Positions 45,347 through 57,030 of a DNA stretch of 64,000 nucleotides are shown in pieces. The translations under genes and the position numbers were made by a program. The notes under the pieces were generated by a model. That model was not told the origin of the DNA and did no database searches. It worked only from the letters and a program-made list of their open reading frames with translations. How positions within the stretch are numbered: position 1 is the stretch's first letter; each line of letters begins with the position of its first letter. The stretch covers positions 6,786,299 through 6,850,298 of the forward strand of contig OZ022242.1 in the NCBI GenBank assembly GCA_963978895.1. The letters run 5' to 3'. This stretch comes from Erpobdella octoculata (taxonomy: Eukaryota > Annelida > Clitellata > Hirudinida > Erpobdellidae).

Positions 45347-45841
45347 TTATTTTTTAACGAAAGAAGTTTTAGTTACACCGTCATATCCGAGGTTCTTCTC
45401 AGATGGCGACTGACTTTCAGAACCGTGTTTCTCTATTTTCTTCCTGTCGTAAAGCAATGCTCCGAAAATGCCGGCTGCCAGTGCTATCCAAGCAAAGCTA
45501 GCCAGTCCGTAAGCTAAAGCCATATCAGCTAAGTAGCTACAGGCCAAAATAATTTTGTACAGAAAATAGCAGGTGACGATGAGAATCAGTGGAACTAAAG
45601 TGCAGGCAACCAGCCATGCTCGGTAGTGTCCATCGAAAGGTTTAGTATTATCGGCACGAACGAAGAATCTGGATTGGTTTAAAACGTCGTAGAGAGCATT
45701 AATAGAATAGAACACGGCGCATATGTAGTGAGCTGCAATGGATTTCACGACGTTATCCGGTGGTTGACCGAATCTTGTTTCTAGGAGGTTATTTATTCTT
45801 GACGATGGAGTCTTTGGAATGTGCGGTACAGAATACTTCAT
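45347..45841 (-). CDS. Unidentified small multi-pass membrane protein
   Basis: An uninterrupted 164-codon frame from ATG 45841. The N-terminus is polar (MKYSVPHIPKTPSSRINNLL). There are likely membrane segments at residues ~35-51 (weak), 76-101 and 104-131, with a conserved-looking loop KPFDGHYRAW before the second. The C-terminus is Lys/Ser-rich and hydrophilic, ending VTKTSFVKK. Just upstream on the reverse strand there is a good acceptor (TTTTTGGTTGAAG) before the ATG, and a donor (CTA|GTAAGTG) at about 45958. This suggests a separate 5' UTR exon containing the CAGC repeat at ~46013-46030. I do not recognise the family. Amino-acid composition and length suggest a genuine gene rather than a chance frame. 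The Kir gene ends 577 bp upstream on the same strand. Confidence 0.6.
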   Translation of the reverse strand: MKYSVPHIPKTPSSRINNLLETRFGQPPDNVVKSIAAHYICAVFYSINALYDVLNQSRFFVRADNTKPFDGHYRAWLVACTLVPLILIVTCYFLYKIILACSYLADMALAYGLASFAWIALAAGIFGALLYDRKKIEKHGSESQSPSEKNLGYDGVTKTSFVKK

Positions 45842-46417
45842 CGTTATACTCGTTTCTTCTTCTTCAACCAAAAATATAAAACTAATTAAAATCAACCACT
45901 AAATCCTCAAATGAATTTTAATAAATTTTTCTTTAAATAAAACTTTCATAAACACTTACTAGTAGCCAAGAACGTCTCCCGGTTTCAGTTGCTCATCGCT
46001 CCCATCATACCGACAGCCAGCCAGCCAGCCAGCCGCTTAGCCCACACGTGTTACTCATCGACCAGATGTTCTCAAACTCCGACGATACGAATTCGATCAA
46101 TCGTTCATCCCCGTTTTTAATGTTAACGTCGTTTTTGCTGAACCGCTAATAACACCGAACGAGATTTACAGTTCGAAACTGTATTTACGATAACTAGTAA
46201 GTAATAACTACACTCAAGTTTGAAGAATTCGTTCAACCTTTTATTGATGTTTGTATTTTTAATAAAAACTAAAAGTAGACTTAGTAGACAAAATGATGCA
46301 ATTGAGTAAAAATTTTATCTAACTGTGAGCATTATGCCACGAACACATTTGTTTCAGAGTTCGAACACGAAATACTAATAAGATTTTAGTAAAGTTCAGC
46401 AATAAATTAAACATATT

Positions 46418-49400
46418 TCAAGTATTTACAATATTGGCGTTGCTGTCACACTTGGCACCCAATTGTTCTGCTCTGAGTACTCTTAAAGCACTTGTAGATG
46501 CAGAGAGTCTACGATGGAGGTTTGGAACGAGTACTGTCTGTTCTTTCTTGGACGAGTGATTTTTCACCGATCGCAGTTTTACGCTGCCACGTACGCGTTT
46601 TAAGACGCTCAATCTGAAGTTGTCTTGTCTGACAATCTGGCCTGAACTGTTGGCTTCCGGCGAGATGTACCCAAAGTTGTATTCTTCCGCATCTGTCATC
46701 TTTGAAACGGAATCGTCTTCTAGCAATTTCTTCTTTTCGTGAACCTTCGCGCTGTATTCTGGCATGGATAGTACCGGGATGACGGCGTGGAATTGGGAAT
46801 AGTCGATCTTGTACTGACCGTTTTCTGTTTGATAAGTAAGCAGTGGAGCTAGTCTGTGTCCCCAGAGAATCTCTCGTGGAAGATAGGAAGTTCGTACTTG
46901 AGTCGTCATGCCAGTCGATTCTACGATTCCTGAAGAATAAAATGTATGAATTAGACAATCTGTGAAGAGATCTTAAACTCCTTTAACTAGGCATAGTCGC
47001 ACTGATTTTCGGGATTTGAACCTGTATAACTGAGCCGAGAGACGGCCACTTGTACTATCGCCTACACATCATGAATATTCATTTCTATTTTTATTTTACT
47101 AATAAACTAGCAGTAAATTATTTTAATACTTGAAAATAACAAACCTTCAAGAATGACGATTATTTCGAAATGTTCTTCTTGTAATGTCTCCATAGAAACT
47201 TCCCACAAAGGGCTGTCTTTATTGATCTTATGTACTACTGTTACCGGCCATACAAGAAAAACGAAATCATTGTCTTTGCAACTTTCTGGTCGAACGTCGA
47301 GTGGGTTTTGACAAAGTGGAATGCATTCTCCTTCTTTCGTGTATCTTTTGAAAAGAATAAAAACCGCTGAAAATATTATTCATATTCATGGTGAATTGGT
47401 AGGTATGCAGAAGCGTTCAACGCTTGATAATTTTCTTGTTGGTCAGATGGCATATGATTCAAAATTCGATTATCGAGTCGGTGCCGAAACGATAAAGTAA
47501 AGTTTCTTGTAGTAGAGCCAACTTTTTTATCTTTTGTGAAAAATGATATTGAAAATATTAAATGTCTCTCTGCGGCTTTACAGTGAAAACAATATTTTCC
47601 TGAAATGACGCTTATCTGGGCATAACGGATGAAAGCTAGATCTTATATTGCGTGGATCAGGAGGTTAAATCAAAAAATTAAAACAAGCTTTTTTTTAATT
47701 CAAATTTCGGAATAACTTGTTGTCATCCATTTAACATTTAGGCTGAAAGTTTCAGACCTGAAGCTAGTCGGAAAGCTGGTTGAAATTCGATTACAAGATT
47801 CCGCTTAAGCAAACAACAGGCTTGTAGTAATAAGAATGGAAAAATAATATTACTTAAAAAACTTTTATAAACCACGTTTCTCTTAAGCACTAAAAAACAA
47901 AAATAATTCTCTGGTTATATAGAATTTGTTAGCATACAAATTAAGATCTAACAGTAAAATTCTATCAATAAAAAGTGTGGGTTGCATCCCAGAATATAAA
48001 AACAAATGCGACCAACGTTTTAGTTATAATATTTTACTGTTTTTTCTTGTTGTAACTCATTTTCTCTCGCTGTTTCTTTCCCGTTATGTTCTCTCTTTTT
48101 CCTTCTCTCTCTTTTACTCTTGTCTTTTTAAACTCTCTGAAGTTGAACACTTTTTATGAAAGATTTGACATTCCTGTTTTTATTTCTATTGTTACATCTC
48201 TCTCTTTCTCTCTCTATCTCTCTTAATTTTTTTTTTCTTTTCTATTTTCTTTATTTCTCTTTTTCTCCCTATCTCTCTTTCCACATTTCTCTCTCCCCAT
48301 CTCTCTCCTTTTCTTTCTCCTAATTTCTTTCTTTCCCTATCTTTCTTTATTTTTTTCTGTCATTATTTTTTCCCTCTCTGTCTGTCTGTCTCTCTTTCTC
48401 TCTCTCTCTCTTTCTCTCTCTTTCAGTCTCTTCTCTCTTTATCTCTCTCACTTTTTTACTTTTATTTGCTCTTCCCATTTCTTTTTCTCCCCATTTTCTC
48501 CATATCTCTATATCTTTCTCTCGGACAATTAAACACCACATTAAGAAAATTATTCATAATTTGAACTTTAAACATAACTTTTAATAAAAGAGTATAAATT
48601 ACTAAAAACTTTTTTAAAAACAAAAACTGTTTTTTTCTGATTCATTAATTAATTAATGTTTATTGTTATTTTTAATCTATTTTTAATTTAATTACTTTTA
48701 GACAGAAACATTAAACCTGAATTTTGCGATATTCATTTTAAGCGTCAGAAATATTAAAGTTATTAAAACACGTAGCCGAAGGATTCAGGAATTTCGTAAG
48801 GGGGGCCGAAATTTATTTTAGTTTTATACAATTTTGATTACCGTCGTTACGCAGCTCGTAAGAAATCTTGATTTTTATTTATTCAGTAAATCCAAACAAA
48901 AGGAATTGAAATTAAGCCTTTTATTTATTCATTTTTCTTTTTTTCTCTTCATTTTTTCCTTTTTTTCCTTGATTTCTTTTTTTTCTGTGTTTTTTTGGAA
49001 CAATTTCAACACAAGACACCTCTTTTTTCCATCGTGCTGGCAATGCTGCTGAGTTAGGTTATCAGGCACTTCAAAACTGAGAATGACTTTTAGCTGCAGT
49101 ATTAAATACTATATTGACGGAAGAGAACTATTGAAATTTATCACTTATCACAGATGGAAAAATATTATTTTTTCGGAGAGAATGACTTTTTATGTCCCTT
49201 GGCAGACGTTTTTATGGGAGTGACTAATCGAAACTCTTCCATGTGTTAACCTCCAAACTGGAACTGTTCAAGCCAAACTCAAACAACTCGACTACTTCTA
49301 GGATTTTTGGCAGCGAGATATTTACATGGCTTCAAGGATAATTTTGAGCAGTTGCGCTTATTTCAGAAAATCTTCCGCCTTACTAAACCTTTAGCTGGTT

Positions 49401-50451
49401 AATTAAATTGTCCGAGAATAAAATATCTATTTTTTTATTTTCTTCTGGACCACCCGTAATTGCATTTGCATTGAATTTTTTTTCAAATCCTTCGGAGTTC
49501 AGTTTTTGCCGATTTTTATGTAATTTCTGATGTACTGATGAAAACTCAATAAAATTTTTCATCTCATATAACTGAGTAAGAAATTAAAAAAAACTCAATA
49601 AAAGCCTAATAAGCTAAATAAAATAAAGCCTTTCTTTATGATTAAAGGACTTACTTGTCCTTGACGGCAAAGGCACGGATGGATGTCCCAACAAAGTGTG
49701 ATTTCCGCATGTTTCCAACACGGAACAGCAAACAGTATTCTCCATCGCGGTTGCAAATCACGGCTTTCCTACTGAACAGTAACGTGTGCGCCCGTCGTTT
49801 AGGCTGTGACAGTTTGGCGAAAATTATTCCCGCAGTGAGTGACTGTATAAATACGCCGGTGCAACTTTGCGCCATCAAAAGAAAGGCCGCAAATGGACAA
49901 GTGGCTTCCATGCCTCTGAAACCGTACCCGATGGTTTGCTGGGTCTCTATGGAAAACAGCAGAGCGGTGGTGAAATCGTAAACATTCGAAACGCACGGTT
50001 TCCAGTTTTCTTTGTCGACGTTCACGTGATCGTTGTGACAAATGGCGATGAGAAACCAGCAGAGTCCGAAGAAGAACCAAGTCGTAAGAAAGCCGGAAAT
50101 GAAGAATAAAATGATATAGCGCCACTTCATGTCGACCAGCGTAGTGAAAATATCGACGAGGTATTTCATGCGTCTCTTCGTCACGTTGCCGGTTGTAACG
50201 TTGCAGTTGCCGTCCTTGAAGACGAGTCTTTTGTTCTGCCTCGAGGAGGCCATCATTCTACCTTTCTCGGCTACTTGTGGAAGTTCTCCAGAGAGTACAG
50301 TCAGAGGTGGTACGTAAGGCTGCTCTATCAGCTCTTTAGCCATGCCGGCAGGATAGATATTCGAGCTTTCCCGAGATGGCAGCTTCTTCTCTTCTTGGCT
50401 ACAGCTGTTTCCAAGTAACGGTTCAGTCGTCTCCTGCATGTTTGTGTTCAT
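46418..50451 (-). CDS. Inward-rectifier potassium channel (Kir)
   Basis: Three coding exons on the reverse strand: 50451-49655, 47344-47145 and 46929-46418, all GT-AG and in phase, giving 502 aa. Typical Kir features are KDGNCNV (~79-84), the slide helix DIFTTLVDMKWR, TM1 ~110-137, pore TQQTIGYGFR with filter TIGYG (173-177), TM2 ~187-213, and AKLSQPKRR. The cytoplasmic domain has RVGNMRKSH, EGECIPL, EEHFEIIVILEGIVESTGMTTQ, SYLPREILWGHR and YSQFHAVIPV. Known role: tetrameric plasma-membrane K+ channel setting the resting potential, gated by PIP2. The TM2 rectification-controller residue (Asp172 in Kir2.1) aligns with Gln203. The filter Glu/Arg pair (SIET...GFR) is kept. A possible upstream 5' UTR exon (~50507-50684) has its own ATG frame that would stop after splicing. 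Subfamily not assigned. Confidence 0.95.
46985..47070 (-). mobile_element. Possible tRNA-like SINE fragment in Kir intron
   Basis: The reverse strand contains GGCGATAGTACAAGTGGCCG and a B-box-like GGTTCAAATCCCG. The rest of the body is not recognisable. Confidence 0.4.
47693..47812 (+). repeat. Single diverged arm of the fold-back family
   Basis: It shares with 2993-3180 the ordered blocks TTGTCATCCA, GGCTGAAAGTTTCAG, AAGCTAGT, AAAGCTGGTT and ACAAGATTCCG. Confidence 0.65.
48040..48530. repeat. T/C-rich low-complexity block
   Basis: Irregular CTCT, TTTC and TCTG slippage repeats inside the Kir intron. Confidence 0.85.
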
Positions 50452-50689
50452 CGAATAACTCGATTAATTGAGCTGAAATAATAACTTATAACAGTTTTTA
50501 ATCGCAAACTAACATTTTTGTTTGTTATTGGAGATTCGTTTGTGTCGCTATCGAAGCCTTCGAGGACGGCTGAATCTTTGTCAGTCTGAGATGTCTGACG
50601 TTCGATCGTGTCGGGACTGATCGGGTTGGCGTTGTTACGAAAAGTGTTCATCTGAACTTGCTTCACATAAAATCTCATCCTTGAAATTA

Positions 50690-52140
50690 AAAAAAAACAA
50701 AAATCAAAACAAAGACATTACAATTTAACTAAAAAGAGATGATGATATCGTGTCAATGTCACAGACCGTTTTAAAGTTTAACAACATGATTGAACATAAA
50801 ATGATCTTACAAATTCTTGAACCATCCGTTTGCAGACTCGACTAGATCAAGAAGAGGAACGAGAAACTATATATGCCTGCATGTCCGTATACTTTTTAAC
50901 GATTAAAGATTCAAGCACTGGGTAATTAGTTACACTAAAGTTAGGTAAAGCAATCGTTCGTTTGATGTTGAAACTCCTATGTAAATTCTGTTTTGAAACT
51001 TTTTAAAGCTTCCGTACAGCTAAACGAACTAAATCATTATTCAGTAAGATCAGTTTAAAGCTGTAAAACTTAATCAACAATTGGTTGAAATATTTAGCAA
51101 CTGTGGCGGCTACAAATTTTACAATTCAGATAACTTGATGGCTCTTTTAAACTTTAACTTTATCAAGAAAATGTTAAACTGGCGACATCAATGCAATATC
51201 GTCGTTTAATTTCCATTTCAAATTTAGCTGACAATAGGAGTAATGAGTACAATTTAATTTGCACTAATTCGATTTAAGCAGGGAGAGGTTAGGATAGGAC
51301 ACGATGTGATGGCAAATAGAAAACTCTAATTACAATATTAGAAGACCAAGGAAAAGAATTACACTTAAATCTTGAACTGTATTTTATTAATGTGTCTAAT
51401 TTTATTTATTCCATTTTTTCATTGTTTCAATGATACGGTTATACAATTAGAAGTTTCAACTAATCAATCAATCGATCAATCATCGGAAGTTTACAAACTG
51501 CCATGGAAAATGCTTCCTCGTTACATAAAGAATTTTAGAGAAAAAGGAAGATAATTCTACAAATATGACATCCGAATGAAGGACCCTTAGCGAGAGTGTT
51601 TGATAAAGCAAGAAATATTTTATATATTATTCAGTTTTCTTACAATTTACATTTTTTTATTAAGTAGTGGGTTAAATTCAAAAATTATCTTCAAAAATGA
51701 CTTTTTCGTATTTTTATTATACTGTTTTATATATTTTACATTGTGCTTTTTAAATTTGAATATTCTATTTTCAATATTCGTTATTAGTTTCTGCGATTAA
51801 TTTTTCAGATTTTCTTCGCTGTTTCTCTAAAGCTGTATTTTTTGAACACATTTCGACATTATATCCAGTTTGAATTTTGAAAATGAACTTGTTACCAATG
51901 ATAATGCATTTTTTTAATGAAAAGCATCAGCTACTGCTCATAAATATTTTATGTTTATCTTTGTCGTTTGGGCTCTGTTAGCTGTTTTTTGCATGGCTTA
52001 AACTTCAACGCAAAAAACGTTTTTCAGTCAAAAAATCTACTCGTATCTTTATTTCTTTTTATAACCAAAGTTTATTTTCCCGGATTCACAATAACTAGTT
52101 TTTGTTAAATATTGGATCCTTACTTACCATTTATTACATG
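50690..52140. other. Intergenic stretch upstream of Kir
   Basis: AT-rich with no gene recognised. It should hold the Kir promoter and non-coding first exon(s). Confidence 0.45.
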
Positions 52141-52142
52141 AT

Positions 52143-52185
52143 TATCCGGCGTTACTTTGGGCTTTTAGAGGTTTATCTCTTTCTT
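52143..52185 (-). mobile_element. Degenerate Helitron 3' subterminal fragment
   Basis: TATCCGGCGTTACTTTGGGC followed by TTTTAGAGGTTTATCTC parallels the family end CCCGGCGTTGCCCGGGG and TTTTTAGAGGTTTTTCT. The neighbouring CTCTTT array lies where the family has its TCTCTCTCGCTC segment. Confidence 0.55.
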
Positions 52186-52189
52186 TTTT

Positions 52190-52510
52190 CACTTTTTCTC
52201 TTTCTCTTTCTCTTTCTCTTTCTCTTTCTCTTTCTCTTTCTCTTTCTCTTTCTCTTTCTCTTTCTCTTTCTCTTTCTCTTTCTCTTTCTCTTTCTCTTTC
52301 TCTTTCTCTTTCTCTTTCTCTTTCTCTTTCTCTTTCTCTTTCTCTTTCTCTTTCTCTTTCTCTTTCTCTTTCTCTTTCTCTTTCTCTTTCTCTTTCTCTT
52401 TCTCTTTCTCTTTCTCTTTCTCTTTCTCTTTCTCTTTCTCTTTCTCTTTCTCTTTCTCTTTCTCTTTCTCTTTCTCTTTCTCTTTCTCTTTCTCTTTCTC
52501 TTTTTTTCTT
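52190..52510. repeat. (CTCTTT)n satellite, ~52 units
   Basis: A near-perfect hexanucleotide array over ~310 bp, followed by degenerate T/C-rich sequence to ~52600. Long FLFLFL and KRKRKR frames are artefacts. Confidence 0.97.
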
Positions 52511-52959
52511 TCTTTTTCTTTTTCTTTTTTTCTTTTTCGTTCTCTTTTTCTTTTTTCTTCCTCCCCTTTCTATCTTTTTTTCTCATTCTTTTTCGTTCTT
52601 TTTTTTAAATGCTTTTATTTAACTTAACTTTTTTCTGTTTGTTTGTCTGTAGTGATCAAATCTTAAAACAAGTAAATTAAAAACGAATTTTTAAAACCAA
52701 TGCTCTTATATGTAATTAAAACACAAATTTTGCAATCAATTTTTTGCAAACACATATACATAAATTCCTAGATAAAAAATATAATAAACACACACACGTA
52801 CACATATACATAAATATATATAAATTAATTAAAATTAACTAAATTAATTGACTTATTGTAAAACTAATAATTGAATATTGAATCGTCTTCTATTTTGAGC
52901 ATGTATGCAAAATTTGAAAAAAATCTATCATCAGGAAGTGACTCAAAAATTGATTGCAA

Positions 52960-53032
52960 GATTTGAAACAGACAGAGAAACAGACAGACAGAGAAACAGA
53001 CAGACAAAGAAACAGACAGACAGAGAAACAGA
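52960..53032. repeat. CAGACAGA / GAAACAGA tandem repeat
   Basis: Alternating CAGACAGACAGAGAAA-type units of ~16-18 bp, about four copies. Confidence 0.85.
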
Positions 53033-55154
53033 GACGACGAGTTAATAAAAGCATTGGTAAAAAAATATTCACCCACTTTTCGACAACCTAAAACTTCCAG
53101 GAAAACTTTATTCTGGATGACATTACATGAATTTAATGTTTCCGACATGAATTAGGCCTTAAATCGATTAAAATGGATCAAATTAATTAATCCTGCCATC
53201 TAGCAACTGTAATAAGTTGTTTATGTATAAGTCGCCAGAGGTCCAAAATAATTAAACAGTACGGATGTTTATTTATAAGTCGTAAGAGGTCCACAATAAT
53301 TAACAAGATTGAGCGTAATGGTTGTTTTAGATTCAAAAATTTTAGTTCGTTGACTCAGATAAAGAGGCAAATAGAAGCAATAAAAAAATTATTTTTTATC
53401 ATTACTTGTTTTCTTTTTTTACCTTCTTTCACTTTTAATTTGGTGGAGGGGTGGTGCTTGGCCTGCCCATCCCGGACGGCTACAACCTACCCTACCCCAC
53501 TGCCAGTTTTTGTTCAAATTGATCCATTGGTTTAAATTTGTATAGACGACATGCAGTCATTTTAACATATAAAAATTAAATCTTTATATATTCAAGCTTT
53601 TGGAAAGCAAAACCATTCAAACAGAGCATTCTGTACGCGATGAAATCATCACTTATGCAAAGAGCGGAGTAGATTTGTTAATTAATTTCATAGCTGTCTG
53701 TTTGACAGTCGACCTTTCAACCTTTCAAAATCCTCTTGCAAGAATAATAATTAACACAAGCTCAGACAGAATTGGCTCGAAATCGCAGTGACCGAAACAA
53801 ATTCAAGCTATCTCTTCTGAGACAAATCAATTAAGGACTACATATAAACAATACGCATAGTTTTTTTTTATGGAAAAAATATTTAATTGACTTTTAGAGA
53901 CAGAAAAGTAAACAATATAATTTAGCGATCTGGAAAAGTAGTCCTGCGATGAAATGTTAAACTCTCAGTAAGAAAAGCTCCAAATTATTCATTCCAGCTA
54001 ATGCAAAAGAAATTGAAAATAGATGTCAAGATTCTGTATAATCTAATTAATTTACAATCATTAGAAATTCGAGGCCACTGACCTCATTGGTATATTTAAG
54101 TATAAAAAAATCTGCTTTTCCAACTTGTAGAAAGTGTTGAAATAAATAAATAAATAAATGAATTAACGACGCACTTTATTTAATGTTTTTTATCGATTAA
54201 AAAATAAATATTTTTATTAGTTAACTCAAAAGTTGAATTCCAGTAAACAAGAACATAATGAAGAATAAGAAATAAAACTTTGTATAATTTTAATTATTTT
54301 CAATATCTTCAAGTAACTCACTTCAGCAGATTCGCCAGACAACAAATGATTAGCAACAAATTTCTAGCAATGTTCCACGACGATTCAAAATTCAATCATG
54401 TTTTAAAACTTTTATCATTTAGTTAACGAAACGTTTTCAAACCATATCCTTGAGAAACGTTCTTTCAAATCACTCAAAACAAAGCTTTAATTTCAAGTCG
54501 TGTGAACCTGATAAGTAAGTAACCTCAACAGAAAGTTTTAGCCTCGCGGGGTTTCTGAGTGAAGATCAACTTGTGCTGTCTAGAGTTCGAATTTTAAACA
54601 CACGTTTATCGCACTGAAGCATATCAAAAGTATTAAAACGATTATTATTTAACTCTTAAAAGTACTTGTCCTGAAAAAATTCAGCGACTGAATATTTCTA
54701 ATAAACCGACCATAATATAATCTTAAGAAATTCCGATTAACTTTCCTTTTAAATGATATTTATAAATTTAGTATAACTTTTTTTTTCTAAACTCAAGTTA
54801 TTATTCAACTAAACCGTATCACGAAGAATCTCTTATATAATTGTGTTTACCAAAGGTTAAACGGAGTCAAAAATCTGTTCTATATACTGAAAGTCTTGCT
54901 TGCTTGGTTGCATTATCAAATATGAAGAGAGATTGTGATGACAAGTAATCTCAATAGTTTACAAACAAGCATTACATTAACTTATGAAATATTGCAAAGA
55001 AGCTTCAGAAATGCCAAACATGATTAACAAGTGGTTCTGTTAGATATCGTCCCACGGTTTGAGTGGTCTTAAAATTAAAAGCGCTATTTTAACTAGTTTA
55101 AAATAAACAAACGATTATTTAAATAGAATACTTACCTAATTTAGTAATATAGAT
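53033..55154. other. Unannotated AT-rich stretch
   Basis: 2.1 kb without recognised gene, RNA or transposon. It contains a short GTCGCCAGAGGTCCAAAATA / GTCGTAAGAGGTCCACAATA direct repeat at 53232 and 53280. Confidence 0.5.
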
Positions 55155-55255
55155 TAAAGACAATTAGCAGAGTGGTTAGTGCATCTTACAACTTACAGGT
55201 CGTGGTTCGATTTGGTGCGAAATGGTGCAATTGATCGAGTGAGTGATTGAGTGAG
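55155..55255 (+). mobile_element. tRNA-like SINE head (fragment)
   Basis: TTAGCAGAGTGGTTAGTGCA (A-box-like) and AGGTCGTGGTTCGATTTGG (B-box-like) are spaced as in a tRNA, then GAGTGAGTGATTGAGTGAG. No acceptor stem closes, so it is not a functional tRNA gene. Confidence 0.55.
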
Positions 55256-55359
55256 AGGTAGGTACTGAAAAGTAAGCAAGGAAGAAAGTAACCAAATAAA
55301 CAAAAATTTTCAAATTTTCAAACATTAATATAATGATGATAATATAATTATGATAAGTG

Positions 55360-55430
55360 AGCCTATATTTTGAATTTTATCTCGATTGGATGACGGGAAG
55401 TTAGTTAATTTTCACTTTCAAGTAGGAATG
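55360..55430 (-). repeat. Dispersed ~60 bp motif, another copy
   Basis: Reverse strand: AATTAACTAACTTCCCGTCA followed by TCCAATCGAGATAAAATTC, matching the copy at 213-275. Confidence 0.55.
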
Positions 55431-55434
55431 TAAC

Positions 55435-56620
55435 GAGTTAAACTTTTTGGCCTTTTCCGGTTCGCGTTCTTGAATTTTGAATTTTTGTGTTTGGGTTTTT
55501 TCGTCCCCATCCCCAATCATCCCCACGAGTGGCATCCCCATCCCCATCCATCCCCGCAAGTATCATCTCCATCCCCAACCATTCCCGCAATGTTTCATTC
55601 ATATCCCCAACCATCCCCGCAATCTTTCAGTTTTTTATCCCCATCCCCGCATTTTATCCCAATTTTTAATCAATCCTGTACTAGTCATTATTTTTCAGTA
55701 CATCATTTCAACCCAATTATAACTTAAGTGTTGATATATGGAATTGTAATAACACCATAATATGACTCAATACAATTTATTTATTTAAATCCATGAATAA
55801 ATAAAGGTCGATTAACTCCGCCTTGCATTTGCAGGCCAGTCCCAAGCCTGGAGAAAGGAGGAGGGAAAAGTTAAAAAGAACAAATTATGATCCACGACAG
55901 GAAGTACTTAGGTGCTTCCTACATACAGCCATTTCAGTCTTAAAACACCTGGTGTAAAGGACTATAAACTATTATAAAAAAAAAAAAAATAAATAAAGGT
56001 CGATATTTCGCGTCTTAAAACACATGGTGTAAAAGACTATTAACTATAATAAAAAAATAAATAAATAGAAGTCGATACCAATCGTACCGTCGCGCGATTT
56101 TCACTTAAGATTTAATTGGATTTTACACATTTAACAAATACGACCGGCACGTTTATCTACTCTGATCAGCTTGAATGACTTCCAAACAACACTCTTTCCT
56201 TTGTCAAATTCGTATGAACTGACACGATCACTGTTGGAGTTAACTAATTTTTGAATTTCAGCCTTTTCTATATTTAAGTAAAAATTCGAAGCTACGACTA
56301 ATGCAACCTGTGACTTTAAAAGTTTCGGCAACTCAATATCAGCAATAAAACAACGGCGCGTTGCAAAGATTAGAAAACATTAGCAATATGTATTATTTGA
56401 TACATTTTTGGTGAAGTAAAAAAAAAGCAAATTAAACTTTATAAAAAAAAATTATTTTTGCGTTGATACCGCAAAAACTCGTCCCCATCCCCACGGTATC
56501 CCCGCAACGTTTGTTTCCATCTTCATTACCGCGGTATCCCCGTCTCATTCGTTCCCATTTCCGCGGAATTACCGCAAAATCCGCGGTAGTCCCGCTGTCC
56601 CCACTACCGTGCAGACCATT
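55435..56620 (-). mobile_element. hAT/BED transposon remnant, copy 2
   Basis: The left part is rich in CCCCATCCCC and the right part in CCGCGG/CCCCGC units, ending near CCCCACTACCGTGCAGACC. Reverse-strand codons at 56131-56331 read FDKGKSVVWKSFKLIRVDK, resembling the start of a BED zinc finger of a hAT transposase. The coding region is otherwise lost. It shares blocks with 14036-14640 and is itself interrupted by an S2 SINE. Confidence 0.6.
55805..55990 (+). mobile_element. SINE-like element S2, second copy
   Basis: AACTCCGCCTTGCATTTGCA, CAGTCCCAAGCCTGGAG and GGACTATAAACTATTATAAA end in poly(A). AATAAATAAAGGTCGAT flanks both sides, indicating a ~17-bp target duplication. A further tail-only copy follows at 56015-56060. 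Confidence 0.75.
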
Positions 56621-57030
56621 ACTTCCGACTTCGCTAGCAACTCCTTGATTTCGTTGAACTCGATTGAAGAAGTTGTACTGTCGTTGAGTTATTAGGAGAA
56701 TGAACGTTTTTATTCGAAGTGACTTTAAAAAATATTTTAAAACATATTTCAACAAGTAAAAATTACGCCATTCAACAACCTGCCTATACAGACGAGAGCT
56801 CGAAAAGCCGAAGGAACAATTCAACACTGACCTCCAAAGGCTTCAACCTCTTCACCACACAAAGCCATTAATATCGTGGAACGACAATAAAAACAGGTGA
56901 TTTGAAAACTTTACTAGAAAATCAAATCAGTGGAACAAGTTAAAATTTAAGAGTATCTTTCTCAAGGTTCAAAAGAACAAAAACAAAAAAAACTTCCAAT
57001 GGAAGATGCAAATAAAGGTAAGAAATACAG
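56621..57030. other. Intergenic stretch
   Basis: No feature recognised; 3' flank of the LRR-Ig gene. Confidence 0.45.

Larger units (their letters stand above)
47345..49654 (-). other. Kir intron 1
   Basis: 2.3 kb. It contains a fold-back arm copy (47693-47812), a T/C-rich low-complexity block (48040-48530) and a GATTCAGGAATTTCGTAAGG fragment at 48781 resembling a hAT subterminal region. No additional exon seen. Confidence 0.6.

Noticed and set aside
50448..50678. Upstream in-frame extension of the Kir protein
   Set aside because: A donor and acceptor inside it, and a stop right after splicing, suggest a 5' UTR exon or short upstream frame rather than an extended N-terminus.
52102..52608. 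FLFLFL and KRKRKR frames
   Set aside because: Hexanucleotide satellite artefact.
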